Shown here: positions 8,617-16,761 of the stretch, in pieces | How positions within the stretch are numbered: position 1 is the first letter of the stretch | Layout of the letters: every line of letters begins with the position of its first letter | Position numbers and translations under genes: made by a program | Notes under the pieces: generated by a model | Seen by the model: only the letters and a program-made list of their open reading frames with translations | Database searches by the model: none | What the model was told of the DNA's origin: nothing | NCBI RefSeq assembly: GCF_003991195.1 | Contig: NZ_RCWL01000010.1 | Coordinates: 1-64,000, forward strand | Origin: Gynurincola endophyticus | GTDB taxonomy: Bacteria; Bacteroidota; Bacteroidia; Chitinophagales; Chitinophagaceae | Direction of reading: 5' to 3' | DNA length: 64,000 nucleotides

Positions 8617-9948
8617 TTAATGAACGACCAGCGCATTAATGGTTAATTTTACCTGATGGTTTTTGTTGAGCGAAGAGGCAATGACTGCTCTGTTCAGGTT
8701 AGTCGAAAAACCGGTAGAGTTCTGCATAATGAATAATCCCTGATCTGCTGCATTTGATAACTTTAATAATACCTGTATGTAATTTGTGATATTTACTGAA
8801 TAGTTTGTTTGAAACTTATCCATGTAATCAGCATTTAAATTGAAAAGAAGATAGTCATCACCTGTTTGTAAAGGCGATCCGATACTATTTGTAGCATCAG
8901 TTGTTACAAGGAAAAAATTCGCAGGCAAAATGAATTTGCTTTTTTCGTAAGAATCAAATACCGGTTCTATTTTCAGCGACGCATCTATGATAACAATATC
9001 CGGATGTATTTTCAGTAACTCTCTGATAGTTGGAAAGTTTATTTTCAAAAGATAACCGATACCCGATTGTGAAATTCCAAAAGGATAGGTTTCGTTTGAT
9101 ACTACTACACTTACTCCATGACCTGCATTTTGAGTGGATTCGAATAATGTACCTGTTTTATTATTAATGATACGATTGTATTGATATGCATTCCTCCCAA
9201 TAGGAAATGATATTACTTTCGCTTCATGATCAGGAATGGTATGGTGATAGTGTAATTCTAATGATAAGGTAGAGTCCAGGCCATCACTCGCATAAATTCC
9301 GGAATGATCATTGTCGGATACACCCAGTTTAAACCCTTTCAGATAACTCATAAATGCATCCTCAGTTACTACCTGATCAGTATAGTTCTTTACATGATTG
9401 AATAAATCTGTTCCTTTTGAAACATCGAATCTGAATAACAAAGAATCAGATGCATTAGGCCTGAGTATTCTTGTTACGGTTGATACAGGAGACGGCTCAT
9501 AAGGAGTATAGGACGTATTATAAAGTTGGTTAGCATATTCAAACTGTGGCTGTTCGGTTAATGCATGTAATGTATATGTTTGCTGAACGGCAGTGTCGCC
9601 ATAGTAATTGGCTGATAGATGAACTTTTAGTACCAAAGAATCAAAAATTGCGTCAGATGGAATCATATTCGCAGTAATTGAATTTACAGTAGGTAAACCA
9701 AACTGGAAATATGCATCAGCAGTTACCTCACCGGCATATACATCTTTTGTTCGGCCGAACAACGCAATGTTGGACGCCGCCGTCTGAAACGAATCAATAA
9801 CTACCGTACTTAATAAAGGGGTAAGCGTGTCAATAAGAATTAATTTAGTAGCACTACTGACTAATGATTCTCCAAAATCAATCTGCTTTTTTTCACAACT
9901 GCTGCTGAGTATTGCAACAGTTGAGGCTGTAATAAATATTCTTCGCAT
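8617..9948 (-). CDS. DUF4270-like lipoprotein
   Basis: A 443-residue predicted lipoprotein. The N terminus has a hydrophobic run ending at a lipobox LSSSC (Cys near residue 18), followed by EKKQIDFGE. The early part, with VVIDSFQTAASNIALFGRTKD and FGLPTVNS, matches my memory of the Bacteroidota DUF4270 family: conserved Thr/Ser-rich strands, then a statement of several solute-like beta domains. The gene precedes the barrel protein at 7362-8606 by 10 bases, so the products may act together at the outer membrane. No enzymatic motif is visible and no function is assigned. Confidence 0.65.
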   Translation of the reverse strand: MRRIFITASTVAILSSSCEKKQIDFGESLVSSATKLILIDTLTPLLSTVVIDSFQTAASNIALFGRTKDVYAGEVTADAYFQFGLPTVNSITANMIPSDAIFDSLVLKVHLSANYYGDTAVQQTYTLHALTEQPQFEYANQLYNTSYTPYEPSPVSTVTRILRPNASDSLLFRFDVSKGTDLFNHVKNYTDQVVTEDAFMSYLKGFKLGVSDNDHSGIYASDGLDSTLSLELHYHHTIPDHEAKVISFPIGRNAYQYNRIINNKTGTLFESTQNAGHGVSVVVSNETYPFGISQSGIGYLLKINFPTIRELLKIHPDIVIIDASLKIEPVFDSYEKSKFILPANFFLVTTDATNSIGSPLQTGDDYLLFNLNADYMDKFQTNYSVNITNYIQVLLKLSNAADQGLFIMQNSTGFSTNLNRAVIASSLNKNHQVKLTINALVVH

Positions 9949-10212
9949 GAGCTTCTATAATAAAGCGCAATTTATCAGACACTACTTGAAGGATTTTGTT
10001 ATTATATATCGAAGCCTCATTAAAATCGACCACCTCAGGTAATTTATCTCTTATACCCTGATTTCGGTTTTTTTCTTGTAAATGACAATTGTTTCTAAGA
10101 AAACGAACTTAAAGAAACTTTTAACGCATTGGTCGATTCAACAGCCCGATTGGTCTATTTTAAGAAAAATCTTGAAGTAGTGATAGATACTTTTACAAAA
10201 ACAAGTATATCG

Positions 10213-11226
10213 ATGAAATCTATTTATTCCGGGCTTATAATAGCAGTCAGCTCTTTAACACTTTTAAGCGGTTGTACCAAAGACACAGACGCTGATGATG
10301 ATTTAATAGGTAACTGGGCAAGAAGTTATGATTTTGATGGTAATGCAAGAAGTGAAGCAGTGAGTTTTACAATTGGCGACAAAGTTTATATAGCTACCGG
10401 TTATAATGAACGTGAAAGATTTGCCGATGTATGGGAATTTGACCTGAATAAAAAATATTGGAAGCAAGTGGCCGCCTTTCCGGGAACAGCAAGAAATTCA
10501 GCAGTAGCCTTCACTGTAAACGGTAAAGGTTATATCGCTACCGGATACGACGGACAATTCAGATTAAACGATGTATGGGAATATGATCCGGCTGGTGACA
10601 GTTGGACGAAAAAAGCTGACTTCCCCGGTGGTGGAAGATATGACGCGGTAGGATTTGCAATCAATGGTAAAGGATATATCTCTTCAGGATATGATGGTAA
10701 TTATCTGAAAGACTTATGGGAGTATGACCCGGCAAGTGACAACTGGACGCAAAAGGCTTCGCTCGGTGGTACCAAAAGAACTGCTGCCGTAGCATTTGTG
10801 GTAAACAATAAAGCCTATATTTGTTCAGGTAATAATAATGGATCCGTATTGAATGACCTTTGGATATATGATCCTGCTACAGATGACTGGACAGAGAAGA
10901 GAAAACTTACCAATAGTTCTGATGATAGTTACGATGATGATTATGCTAATATCGCCCGCTATAACGCCAGTGTGTTTCAAATTGATAACCTGATTTATCT
11001 GGTAGGAGGCGAAAGCGGTTCGCTGATCAGCGCTGTTTGGGCTTACAATCCTGAAACCGATTTATGGATTCAGAAAACAAGTTTCGAAGGAACATCCAGA
11101 GTCGGTGCAATCGGGTTTAATGTAAATAACAGAGGATTTTTAATCACCGGCCGAAACGGAACACTGCACTTCGATAATGGATATGAATTCTTCCCTTACG
11201 ACGAAGTAAATGAAAATGACAATTAA
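10213..11226 (+). CDS. Kelch-repeat lipoprotein
   Basis: A 337-residue predicted lipoprotein made of Kelch repeats. After a signal peptide with lipobox LLSGC, about six repeats of 45-50 residues recur, each with a form of SVxFxIxxKxYIxxGY...DVWEYDP....W. Such proteins fold as beta propellers. An acidic insert (SSDDSYDDDYANIARY) interrupts the fifth blade. The frame is open from a TTG at 10129, but the ATG at 10213 places the signal peptide at the N terminus and is preferred. Ligand unknown. A strong terminator follows, so it is likely monocistronic. Confidence 0.8.
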   Translation: MKSIYSGLIIAVSSLTLLSGCTKDTDADDDLIGNWARSYDFDGNARSEAVSFTIGDKVYIATGYNERERFADVWEFDLNKKYWKQVAAFPGTARNSAVAFTVNGKGYIATGYDGQFRLNDVWEYDPAGDSWTKKADFPGGGRYDAVGFAINGKGYISSGYDGNYLKDLWEYDPASDNWTQKASLGGTKRTAAVAFVVNNKAYICSGNNNGSVLNDLWIYDPATDDWTEKRKLTNSSDDSYDDDYANIARYNASVFQIDNLIYLVGGESGSLISAVWAYNPETDLWIQKTSFEGTSRVGAIGFNVNNRGFLITGRNGTLHFDNGYEFFPYDEVNENDN

Positions 11227-11247
11227 CCAGGGAGAAATATAAAAAAT

Positions 11248-11276
11248 AAAAGCTGTCTTATACTAAGACAGCTTTT
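11248..11276. terminator. strong intrinsic terminator after the Kelch gene
   Basis: AAAAGCTGTCTTA (11248-11260) and TAAGACAGCTTTT (11264-11276) form a 13-pair perfect stem with a three-base loop. Its A and T runs would serve either strand. Confidence 0.85.
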
Positions 11277-11307
11277 GCCGTATTCTCCATTGACGAATTA
11301 ATAAAAT

Positions 11308-12627
11308 ATGCGTACGAAAATTATCAGCTTCTTTTCGTTGATATTGGGATTTACTCCCATTCAATCGTGGAAACAACGTTTGGTTGTAGTACTGGCTCAT
11401 GTGGTAGTGTGGATAATGCTGTTATTTTTTCCGCTCTTTATTATGCGTGTTCAGATTCTGGATGTGAGGTTTTTTTACAGAGAAATATTGGTTAAATCAT
11501 CTTTGATTCTGATTTTCTATATACATTACTACTTTCTGCTACCCCGTTTTTTTGCAAAAAAGCAATTCGGAAAATATATTTTCTTTATTGTGATTGCAAT
11601 ATCGTCTTATCTGGTAATCGATGTGGTTGCGCAAAATTTATTACGCCCGTTTTTCAGATCGATGCCAGGTCAACCTGCGTTTTTCAAAGCGGGTGAAAAG
11701 TTGACATATGATTCAGTAAGGTTCGATCAACGGCGCCCGTTTTTTCCTCCTGAGCAGAATGATTCTATGCGCCCTCAACGAAATTTTCCTCCGGCGAACA
11801 ATGAATCAATGCCTCCACCACCTGATTTTTCACGCAGGAACAGAGTAGACCCAATGCCGCCGATGTTAAGACCTAACAGAGATGCCGAGTGGATTATTTT
11901 CGGAAAACCGTTTTATATAACGCCTTTCCAGATTATGAATGCCTTAACAAGTGTAATCGTAATTTTATTGGTAAGTGCTATCATTCGCCTGGGTCACTCG
12001 CTTTACCTTTCACAAAAAAGAAGTAAACAATTAGAAACGGAAAAACTGAATGCAGAATTAAACTGGTTGAAATTACAGATTAATCCACACTTTCTGTTTA
12101 ATACGCTGAATAGTATTTATTCTCAGGCGCACTTAAAGTCGTCAGAAACAGAATCTTCGATTCTTAAATTCTCCGGTATTATGCGTTATGTGATTTATGA
12201 TTCACATGCCGATAAAGTACCGTTAGAAAAAGATCTTACTTACATTAAGAATTATATAGACCTCCAGAAAATCAGATTGTCGAAGCAATGTACTGTAGAA
12301 TATCAGGAGGAGGGAAATGCTGCTCAATTATTAATAGCTCCTTTGCTGTTAATCACATTTATTGAAAATGCATTTAAGCACGGAATCAGTTATAATAAAT
12401 ATTCTTTCATAAATATTAACATATCTATACATAACCAATTGTTGACTTTGACTGTTAAGAATAGCATTGTTGAATCAGGCAAAATTGAAACAGAGTCAGG
12501 AATCGGAATAGAGAATGCATTAAAACGGTTGAAAGCTATCTATAAAGATCGTTTTCAATTAGATATATCCACAGTCAATGAAGTTTATGTTGTAAATCTT
12601 AAAATTGAACTTGATGATGACGCTTAA
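11308..12627 (+). CDS. LytS/YehU-type sensor histidine kinase
   Basis: A 439-residue membrane sensor kinase of the His_kinase (PF06580) type that signals to LytTR regulators. Four hydrophobic segments lie near residues 22-44, 59-78, 88-110 and 207-228. Between the third and fourth is an extracytoplasmic loop of about 90 residues rich in Pro, Met and Arg (MPPPPDF, DPMPPMLRP). The phospho-acceptor motif LQINPHFLFNTLNSI contains His261, and the ATPase region includes IENAFKHGI and GIGIENALKRL. It overlaps the start of the response regulator gene, so the two are translationally coupled. The signal is unknown. Confidence 0.9.
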   Translation: MRTKIISFFSLILGFTPIQSWKQRLVVVLAHVVVWIMLLFFPLFIMRVQILDVRFFYREILVKSSLILIFYIHYYFLLPRFFAKKQFGKYIFFIVIAISSYLVIDVVAQNLLRPFFRSMPGQPAFFKAGEKLTYDSVRFDQRRPFFPPEQNDSMRPQRNFPPANNESMPPPPDFSRRNRVDPMPPMLRPNRDAEWIIFGKPFYITPFQIMNALTSVIVILLVSAIIRLGHSLYLSQKRSKQLETEKLNAELNWLKLQINPHFLFNTLNSIYSQAHLKSSETESSILKFSGIMRYVIYDSHADKVPLEKDLTYIKNYIDLQKIRLSKQCTVEYQEEGNAAQLLIAPLLLITFIENAFKHGISYNKYSFININISIHNQLLTLTVKNSIVESGKIETESGIGIENALKRLKAIYKDRFQLDISTVNEVYVVNLKIELDDDA

Positions 12628-13321
12628 TTGTTTAATTATCGACGATGAACCCCTGGCAATTGAATTGTTAAAGGAATACACCAAAAAAATTCCTGCGTTG
12701 AACCTCGTAGCTACTTGTGAAGGTGCCCTGGCTGCTACAGAGCATCTGAACAAAGGAAATATCGATCTGATCTTTTTAGACATCAATATGCCTGATATCA
12801 CAGGTATTCAATTCCTGAAGTCGTTAAAACATAAACCCGCCGTTATTTTTGTAACTGCTTATCAGGAATACGCAGTGGAAAGTTACGAGCTCGATGCAAT
12901 CGATTATTTGTTAAAACCGATTCCATTCGACCGTTTTTTTGCCGCTGTTAACAAAGCATTGGAATATCTGCAGTCTAAAAAAGGCAAGAAAGAAGCCGGG
13001 GACGATTTCTTTTTTGTTAAAACGGCTCATAAGATATTGAAAATTGCCTATGATGACATCTTATATTTTGAAGGACTGAAGGATTATACAAAAATTCACC
13101 TGGCCAGTCAGAAAGCTCCGGTCGTAACGCTACAAAGTTTGAAGTATTTTGAAACGAGAATGCCTCAGAATCAGTTTTTAAGGATTCACCGGTCATATAT
13201 TGTAGCCATACGTAAGATTCAGACAATCAGCCGGAAAACAATACATATAGGCGACCTGGAATTACCTTGTAGTGAACATTATAAGGACCAGCTTACCCAA
13301 ATGGTGGATGCTCACCTCTAG
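12614..13321 (+). CDS. LytTR-family response regulator
   Basis: A 235-residue DNA-binding response regulator. The receiver domain (about 1-120) has DDEPLAIELL, the phospho-acceptor Asp56 in LIFLDINMPD, and the conserved Lys in LLKPIPFDRF. The LytTR DNA-binding domain (about 135-235) has YFEGLKDYTKIHL and FLRIHRSYIVAI. Two adjacent ATGs (12614, 12617) lie inside the last codons of the kinase gene, whose stop is at 12625-12627, so the genes overlap by 11-14 bases. Targets are not evident; LytTR regulators of this kind in Bacteroidota often control nearby envelope genes. Confidence 0.93.
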   Translation: MMTLNCLIIDDEPLAIELLKEYTKKIPALNLVATCEGALAATEHLNKGNIDLIFLDINMPDITGIQFLKSLKHKPAVIFVTAYQEYAVESYELDAIDYLLKPIPFDRFFAAVNKALEYLQSKKGKKEAGDDFFFVKTAHKILKIAYDDILYFEGLKDYTKIHLASQKAPVVTLQSLKYFETRMPQNQFLRIHRSYIVAIRKIQTISRKTIHIGDLELPCSEHYKDQLTQMVDAHL

Positions 13322-13505
13322 ATCGGGTAAAATGACAAAAATGGCAGGATATTGGTGCAAAATGGGCGGAAAGGGAAAAAAAATGGGCAGAAAAGAAGAA
13401 AAATTGTAAATTCCGAATTCTTATTCCAAAAATGTTAATGAAAATACAATAACCCCCAGATCGCTTTCGTTATTAAAATAAGCGGTATAAAGAAATTAGT
13501 GTAAA

Positions 13506-14297
13506 ATGAAGTTGCAAGCTTATCCAATAATTAAAACTATGAAAACTGCCGGCATGCTCTGTATTATAGGAGTAGTGGCCGCGTCGTTTGTTATTTCCCC
13601 TTTACATTCCAACCCAGCCATTCCGGTTGCGGAAGAAAATAATATTACTATCAATAATGATTCATTGCTTCTGACAAACAATCTGAAGGATGCAACTATT
13701 TCAATGGAAAATTATGGACACGTGTATACCGGCCTCGGTTTAAAAGAACTGGGCTTATCACAAAAAGTGTTCGAATATGCCTTGAAAGGAATGGATCAGC
13801 TTGATAAAAATGGTAAACTGAAACATCGTATTATCAGTATTGTAGATTTCAGCCAGTCTTCTGATAAAAAACGTTTATATGTAATAGACCTCGACCAGGA
13901 GTCTCTTTTATACAATACCTACGTTTCTCACGGAAAAAATACCGGCACAAAAGAAGCTCAGTCTTTCAGCAATAAAGCAGGAACACACAAAAGTTCGCTC
14001 GGATTTTATGTTACGGCCAATACCTATAATGGTTCTAACGGCTATTCACTTCGCTTACACGGTATGGAAAAAGGGTTTAACGACCAGGCATTCCGCCGCG
14101 CCATTGTAGTGCACGGTGCTAACTATGTAAGTGAGTCTTATATCGATCGTCAGGGGTATTTAGGCAGGTCGCAAGGATGCCCGGCTGTTCCTTCAGAAAT
14201 TGCTCCCGATCTGATTAATGATATTAAAGACGGTACCTGTTTATTCATCTACCATTCATCTCAACAATATCCTTATCGTTCCAGTTTCTTGAAATAA
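13506..14297 (+). CDS. murein L,D-transpeptidase catalytic domain (YkuD_2-like) protein
   Basis: A 263-residue secreted protein of the YkuD_2 (PF13645) family, related to L,D-transpeptidases that cross-link peptidoglycan. An N-terminal hydrophobic segment (about residues 12-33) is followed by a low-complexity linker. The catalytic region has a HG motif in IVVHGANYV and the Cys motif SQGCPAVP with Cys225. The first ATG (13506) gives an eleven-residue lead before the signal peptide; the ATG at 13539 is an alternative start. It is a single gene. Catalysis is inferred from the conserved Ser-x-Gly-Cys motif. Confidence 0.85.
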   Translation: MKLQAYPIIKTMKTAGMLCIIGVVAASFVISPLHSNPAIPVAEENNITINNDSLLLTNNLKDATISMENYGHVYTGLGLKELGLSQKVFEYALKGMDQLDKNGKLKHRIISIVDFSQSSDKKRLYVIDLDQESLLYNTYVSHGKNTGTKEAQSFSNKAGTHKSSLGFYVTANTYNGSNGYSLRLHGMEKGFNDQAFRRAIVVHGANYVSESYIDRQGYLGRSQGCPAVPSEIAPDLINDIKDGTCLFIYHSSQQYPYRSSFLK

Positions 14298-14320
14298 TAC
14301 GAAGAAGTCATTTATCTTTG
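14289..14320 (+). promoter_or_regulatory. Bacteroidota-type promoter of the oxidoreductase gene
   Basis: TTG (14289-14291) and TATCTTTG (14313-14320) are spaced by 21 bases, which fits the sigma-A consensus of this phylum. The start codon is 22 bases further on. The -33 element overlaps the last codons of the preceding gene. Confidence 0.65.
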
Positions 14321-14341
14321 CATCATTCAAATTAATAATGT

Positions 14342-15316
14342 ATGTTAAAGGTTGGCATATTTGGTGTTGGACATTTAGGGAAATTTCACCTCAATAACTG
14401 GAAAGAAATCAGAGATGTGGAAGTAGTCGGATTTTATGATCCGAACGATGCCGCTGCTCAGGAAGTATCCGAAAAATATCAAATTCCGCGTTTTTTAGAT
14501 CCTAACAGATTAATGGAAATTGTAGATGCCGTTGATATCGTTGCACCTACTAATTACCATCATCAACTCTGTATAAATGCTATCAGAAAAGGAAAACATG
14601 TATTTGTAGAGAAACCACTCGCAAATACCATGGACGAAGCCCGTGAACTCGTTAAGCTCGCTAAAGAATCAAATATTAAATTTCAGGTTGGTCACGTTGA
14701 ACGTTTCAATCCCGCATTTATCGCTACACAGAATTTAGACATTAAGCCAATGTTTATTGAGGTGCATCGCCTTGCTGAATTCAATCCGAGAGGAACTGAA
14801 GTGAGTGTGATTCTTGACCTCATGATACATGATATCGATATTATCTTGAGTTTGGTTAAGAGTGAAGTAAAAGCAATCTCAGCCAGCGGTGTTGCAGTAA
14901 TGACCGATACTCCTGACATAGCAAATGTGCGTATAGAATTTAATAACGGTTGTGTAGCAAATCTCACATCCAGCCGTATTTCTATGAAAAAAATGCGCAA
15001 AATGAGGTTGTTCCAGAAAGATGCGTATATTGGAATAGATTTTTTAGCAAAAAGAACAGAAGTGATCAAATTGAAAACAGACCAGGATACTGAGGTACTG
15101 TCATTTGATGTAGAAACGACACACGGTAAAAAAACGATTGCCGTAGTAAATCCTCCGGTTCCGGAAATCAATGCCATTAAAAAAGAACTGGAAGCTTTCG
15201 TACATGCAATCACTACTAATTCTCCAACTGTTGTTTCAGAAGTAGATGGTTTCAGGGCAATGGAAGTAGCACATCTGATTCTACAAAAAATTAAAAATAA
15301 TACGATAGTTGGTTAA
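14342..15316 (+). CDS. Gfo/Idh/MocA-family oxidoreductase
   Basis: A 324-residue NAD(P)-dependent sugar-type dehydrogenase. The N-terminal Rossmann domain has VGIFGVGHLGKFHL (residues 3-16) and the family EKP motif in VFVEKPLANTMDEA. The C-terminal alpha/beta domain includes HDIDIILSL. Its stop codon overlaps the first codons of the sugar transferase gene, which suggests a joint role in preparing a nucleotide sugar for surface polysaccharide. The substrate cannot be read from the sequence. Confidence 0.88.
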   Translation: MLKVGIFGVGHLGKFHLNNWKEIRDVEVVGFYDPNDAAAQEVSEKYQIPRFLDPNRLMEIVDAVDIVAPTNYHHQLCINAIRKGKHVFVEKPLANTMDEARELVKLAKESNIKFQVGHVERFNPAFIATQNLDIKPMFIEVHRLAEFNPRGTEVSVILDLMIHDIDIILSLVKSEVKAISASGVAVMTDTPDIANVRIEFNNGCVANLTSSRISMKKMRKMRLFQKDAYIGIDFLAKRTEVIKLKTDQDTEVLSFDVETTHGKKTIAVVNPPVPEINAIKKELEAFVHAITTNSPTVVSEVDGFRAMEVAHLILQKIKNNTIVG

Positions 15317-16736
15317 TCCAAACAAGTCTCGGCCTCTGTTTCACCTCATTTCCTTTATTCTGATCGATGCACTCGCTGCAATGATTGGTTGGATATTGAT
15401 GTGGAACTTCCGTGTCTACTTGCTCTACGATCAATTATTCGAAAACTTCGGTCATCAGCTGAATAAAAACTTCTGGATCGGATTATTACTCATACCCGCA
15501 CTCTGGTTGATTTTTTATTCACTCGTTGGTGTTTATACCCAACTGTATTATAAATCACGGCTAACAGAATTTTTGTCAACATTATGGCAATCTTTAGTAG
15601 GTTGCCTCCTTATCTTTTTTACAATCATCCTCGACGATCCGCAAGACGATATCAGTTATTTCTATAATATTTTACTCTTCTACTTTATTGTTCATTTCTC
15701 ACTCACTGTTATCGGTAGAATATCGCTGCTGAGCATTATCAAAAAATTAATCAGGTCAGGACGTATCCGGTTTAACGCTTTACTGCTCGGTAATAACGGA
15801 CTGGCATTAAAAACTTATCTGCAAACCAAAGATTTACTTCGTTTAAAAGGAAATGTTTACAAAGGGTTTATTCCTACGAAATCTAATGCAACCGACTTGT
15901 CAAAATATATACCACAGTTGGGAACACTTGATACCTTAAAAACTGTGGTAATTGACGAACAGATCAGCACGATTGTTATTGCAATTGAAAAAAATGAACG
16001 CAGCCAGATATTGCATTTGCTTGAATTACTTTCACAGGTGGATGTGCGTGTAACGATTCAGGCCGATCTGATGGATATTTTATCAGGATCAGTTAGAACT
16101 AACGATGTACATGACGAAGCGTTGATTGAAATTGACAACAATCTGATGTCGCCTTTTCAGGTAAACCTGAAAAGATTAATGGATGTTTCAGCCGCTATCT
16201 TCGGCATGCTTCTGTTATCGCCACTCATGCTTTTTATCGCATTAAAAGTGAAATTCGGTTCGGAAGGCCCTGTTATTTACAGACAAAAAAGAATTGGAAA
16301 AGGCGGTACTCCATTTACCATTTATAAATTTCGCTCGATGTACTACCCCGCTGAAACAGCCACCCCGTTGCTCAGCTCAAAGAATGATCCGCGTATTACA
16401 CCATGGGGAGCTACTATGCGAAAATGGCGTTTAGATGAACTGCCTCAGCTATGGAATATCTTCAAAGGTGATATGAGCCTTGTAGGGCCACGCCCGGAAC
16501 GTGCGTACTTCGTTGAATTGATTAAGAAACAAAACCCGCTTTATTTACATATTCATAAAGTAAAACCAGGCCTCACTTCATGGGGAATGGTAAAATTCGG
16601 TTATGCCGAGAATGTTGATGAAATGGTTGAAAGAATGAAGTATGACCTGATGTACATTGAAAATGTATCTATAAGTTTAGATTTACAAATTATCATTCGT
16701 ACATTTAAAATTATTATTTCAGGAAAAGGAAAGTAA
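15309..16736 (+). CDS. polyprenyl-phosphate sugar-1-phosphate transferase (WcaJ/PssY-like)
   Basis: A 475-residue inner-membrane enzyme expected to move a sugar phosphate from a nucleotide sugar onto undecaprenyl phosphate, the first step of exopolysaccharide or O-antigen assembly. Four N-terminal helices (about residues 10-125) precede a CoA-binding-like Rossmann region, and the bacterial sugar transferase domain starts near residue 285: LKRLMDVSAAIFGMLLLSP, PVIYRQKRIGKGG, FTIYKFRSMY, RKWRLDELPQLWN and DMSLVGPRPER. The frame opens at a TTG (15309) that overlaps the stop of the upstream oxidoreductase, and no ATG precedes the first helix, so coupled TTG initiation is the best guess. Confidence 0.92.
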   Translation: MVNPNKSRPLFHLISFILIDALAAMIGWILMWNFRVYLLYDQLFENFGHQLNKNFWIGLLLIPALWLIFYSLVGVYTQLYYKSRLTEFLSTLWQSLVGCLLIFFTIILDDPQDDISYFYNILLFYFIVHFSLTVIGRISLLSIIKKLIRSGRIRFNALLLGNNGLALKTYLQTKDLLRLKGNVYKGFIPTKSNATDLSKYIPQLGTLDTLKTVVIDEQISTIVIAIEKNERSQILHLLELLSQVDVRVTIQADLMDILSGSVRTNDVHDEALIEIDNNLMSPFQVNLKRLMDVSAAIFGMLLLSPLMLFIALKVKFGSEGPVIYRQKRIGKGGTPFTIYKFRSMYYPAETATPLLSSKNDPRITPWGATMRKWRLDELPQLWNIFKGDMSLVGPRPERAYFVELIKKQNPLYLHIHKVKPGLTSWGMVKFGYAENVDEMVERMKYDLMYIENVSISLDLQIIIRTFKIIISGKGK

Positions 16737-16761
16737 TCCACTAGTTCCATATTAACTTATC

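Noticed and set aside
14692-15213. 173-codon minus-strand frame inside the Gfo/Idh oxidoreductase gene
   Set aside because: It is a shadow of a well-supported gene on the plus strand with no family resemblance.
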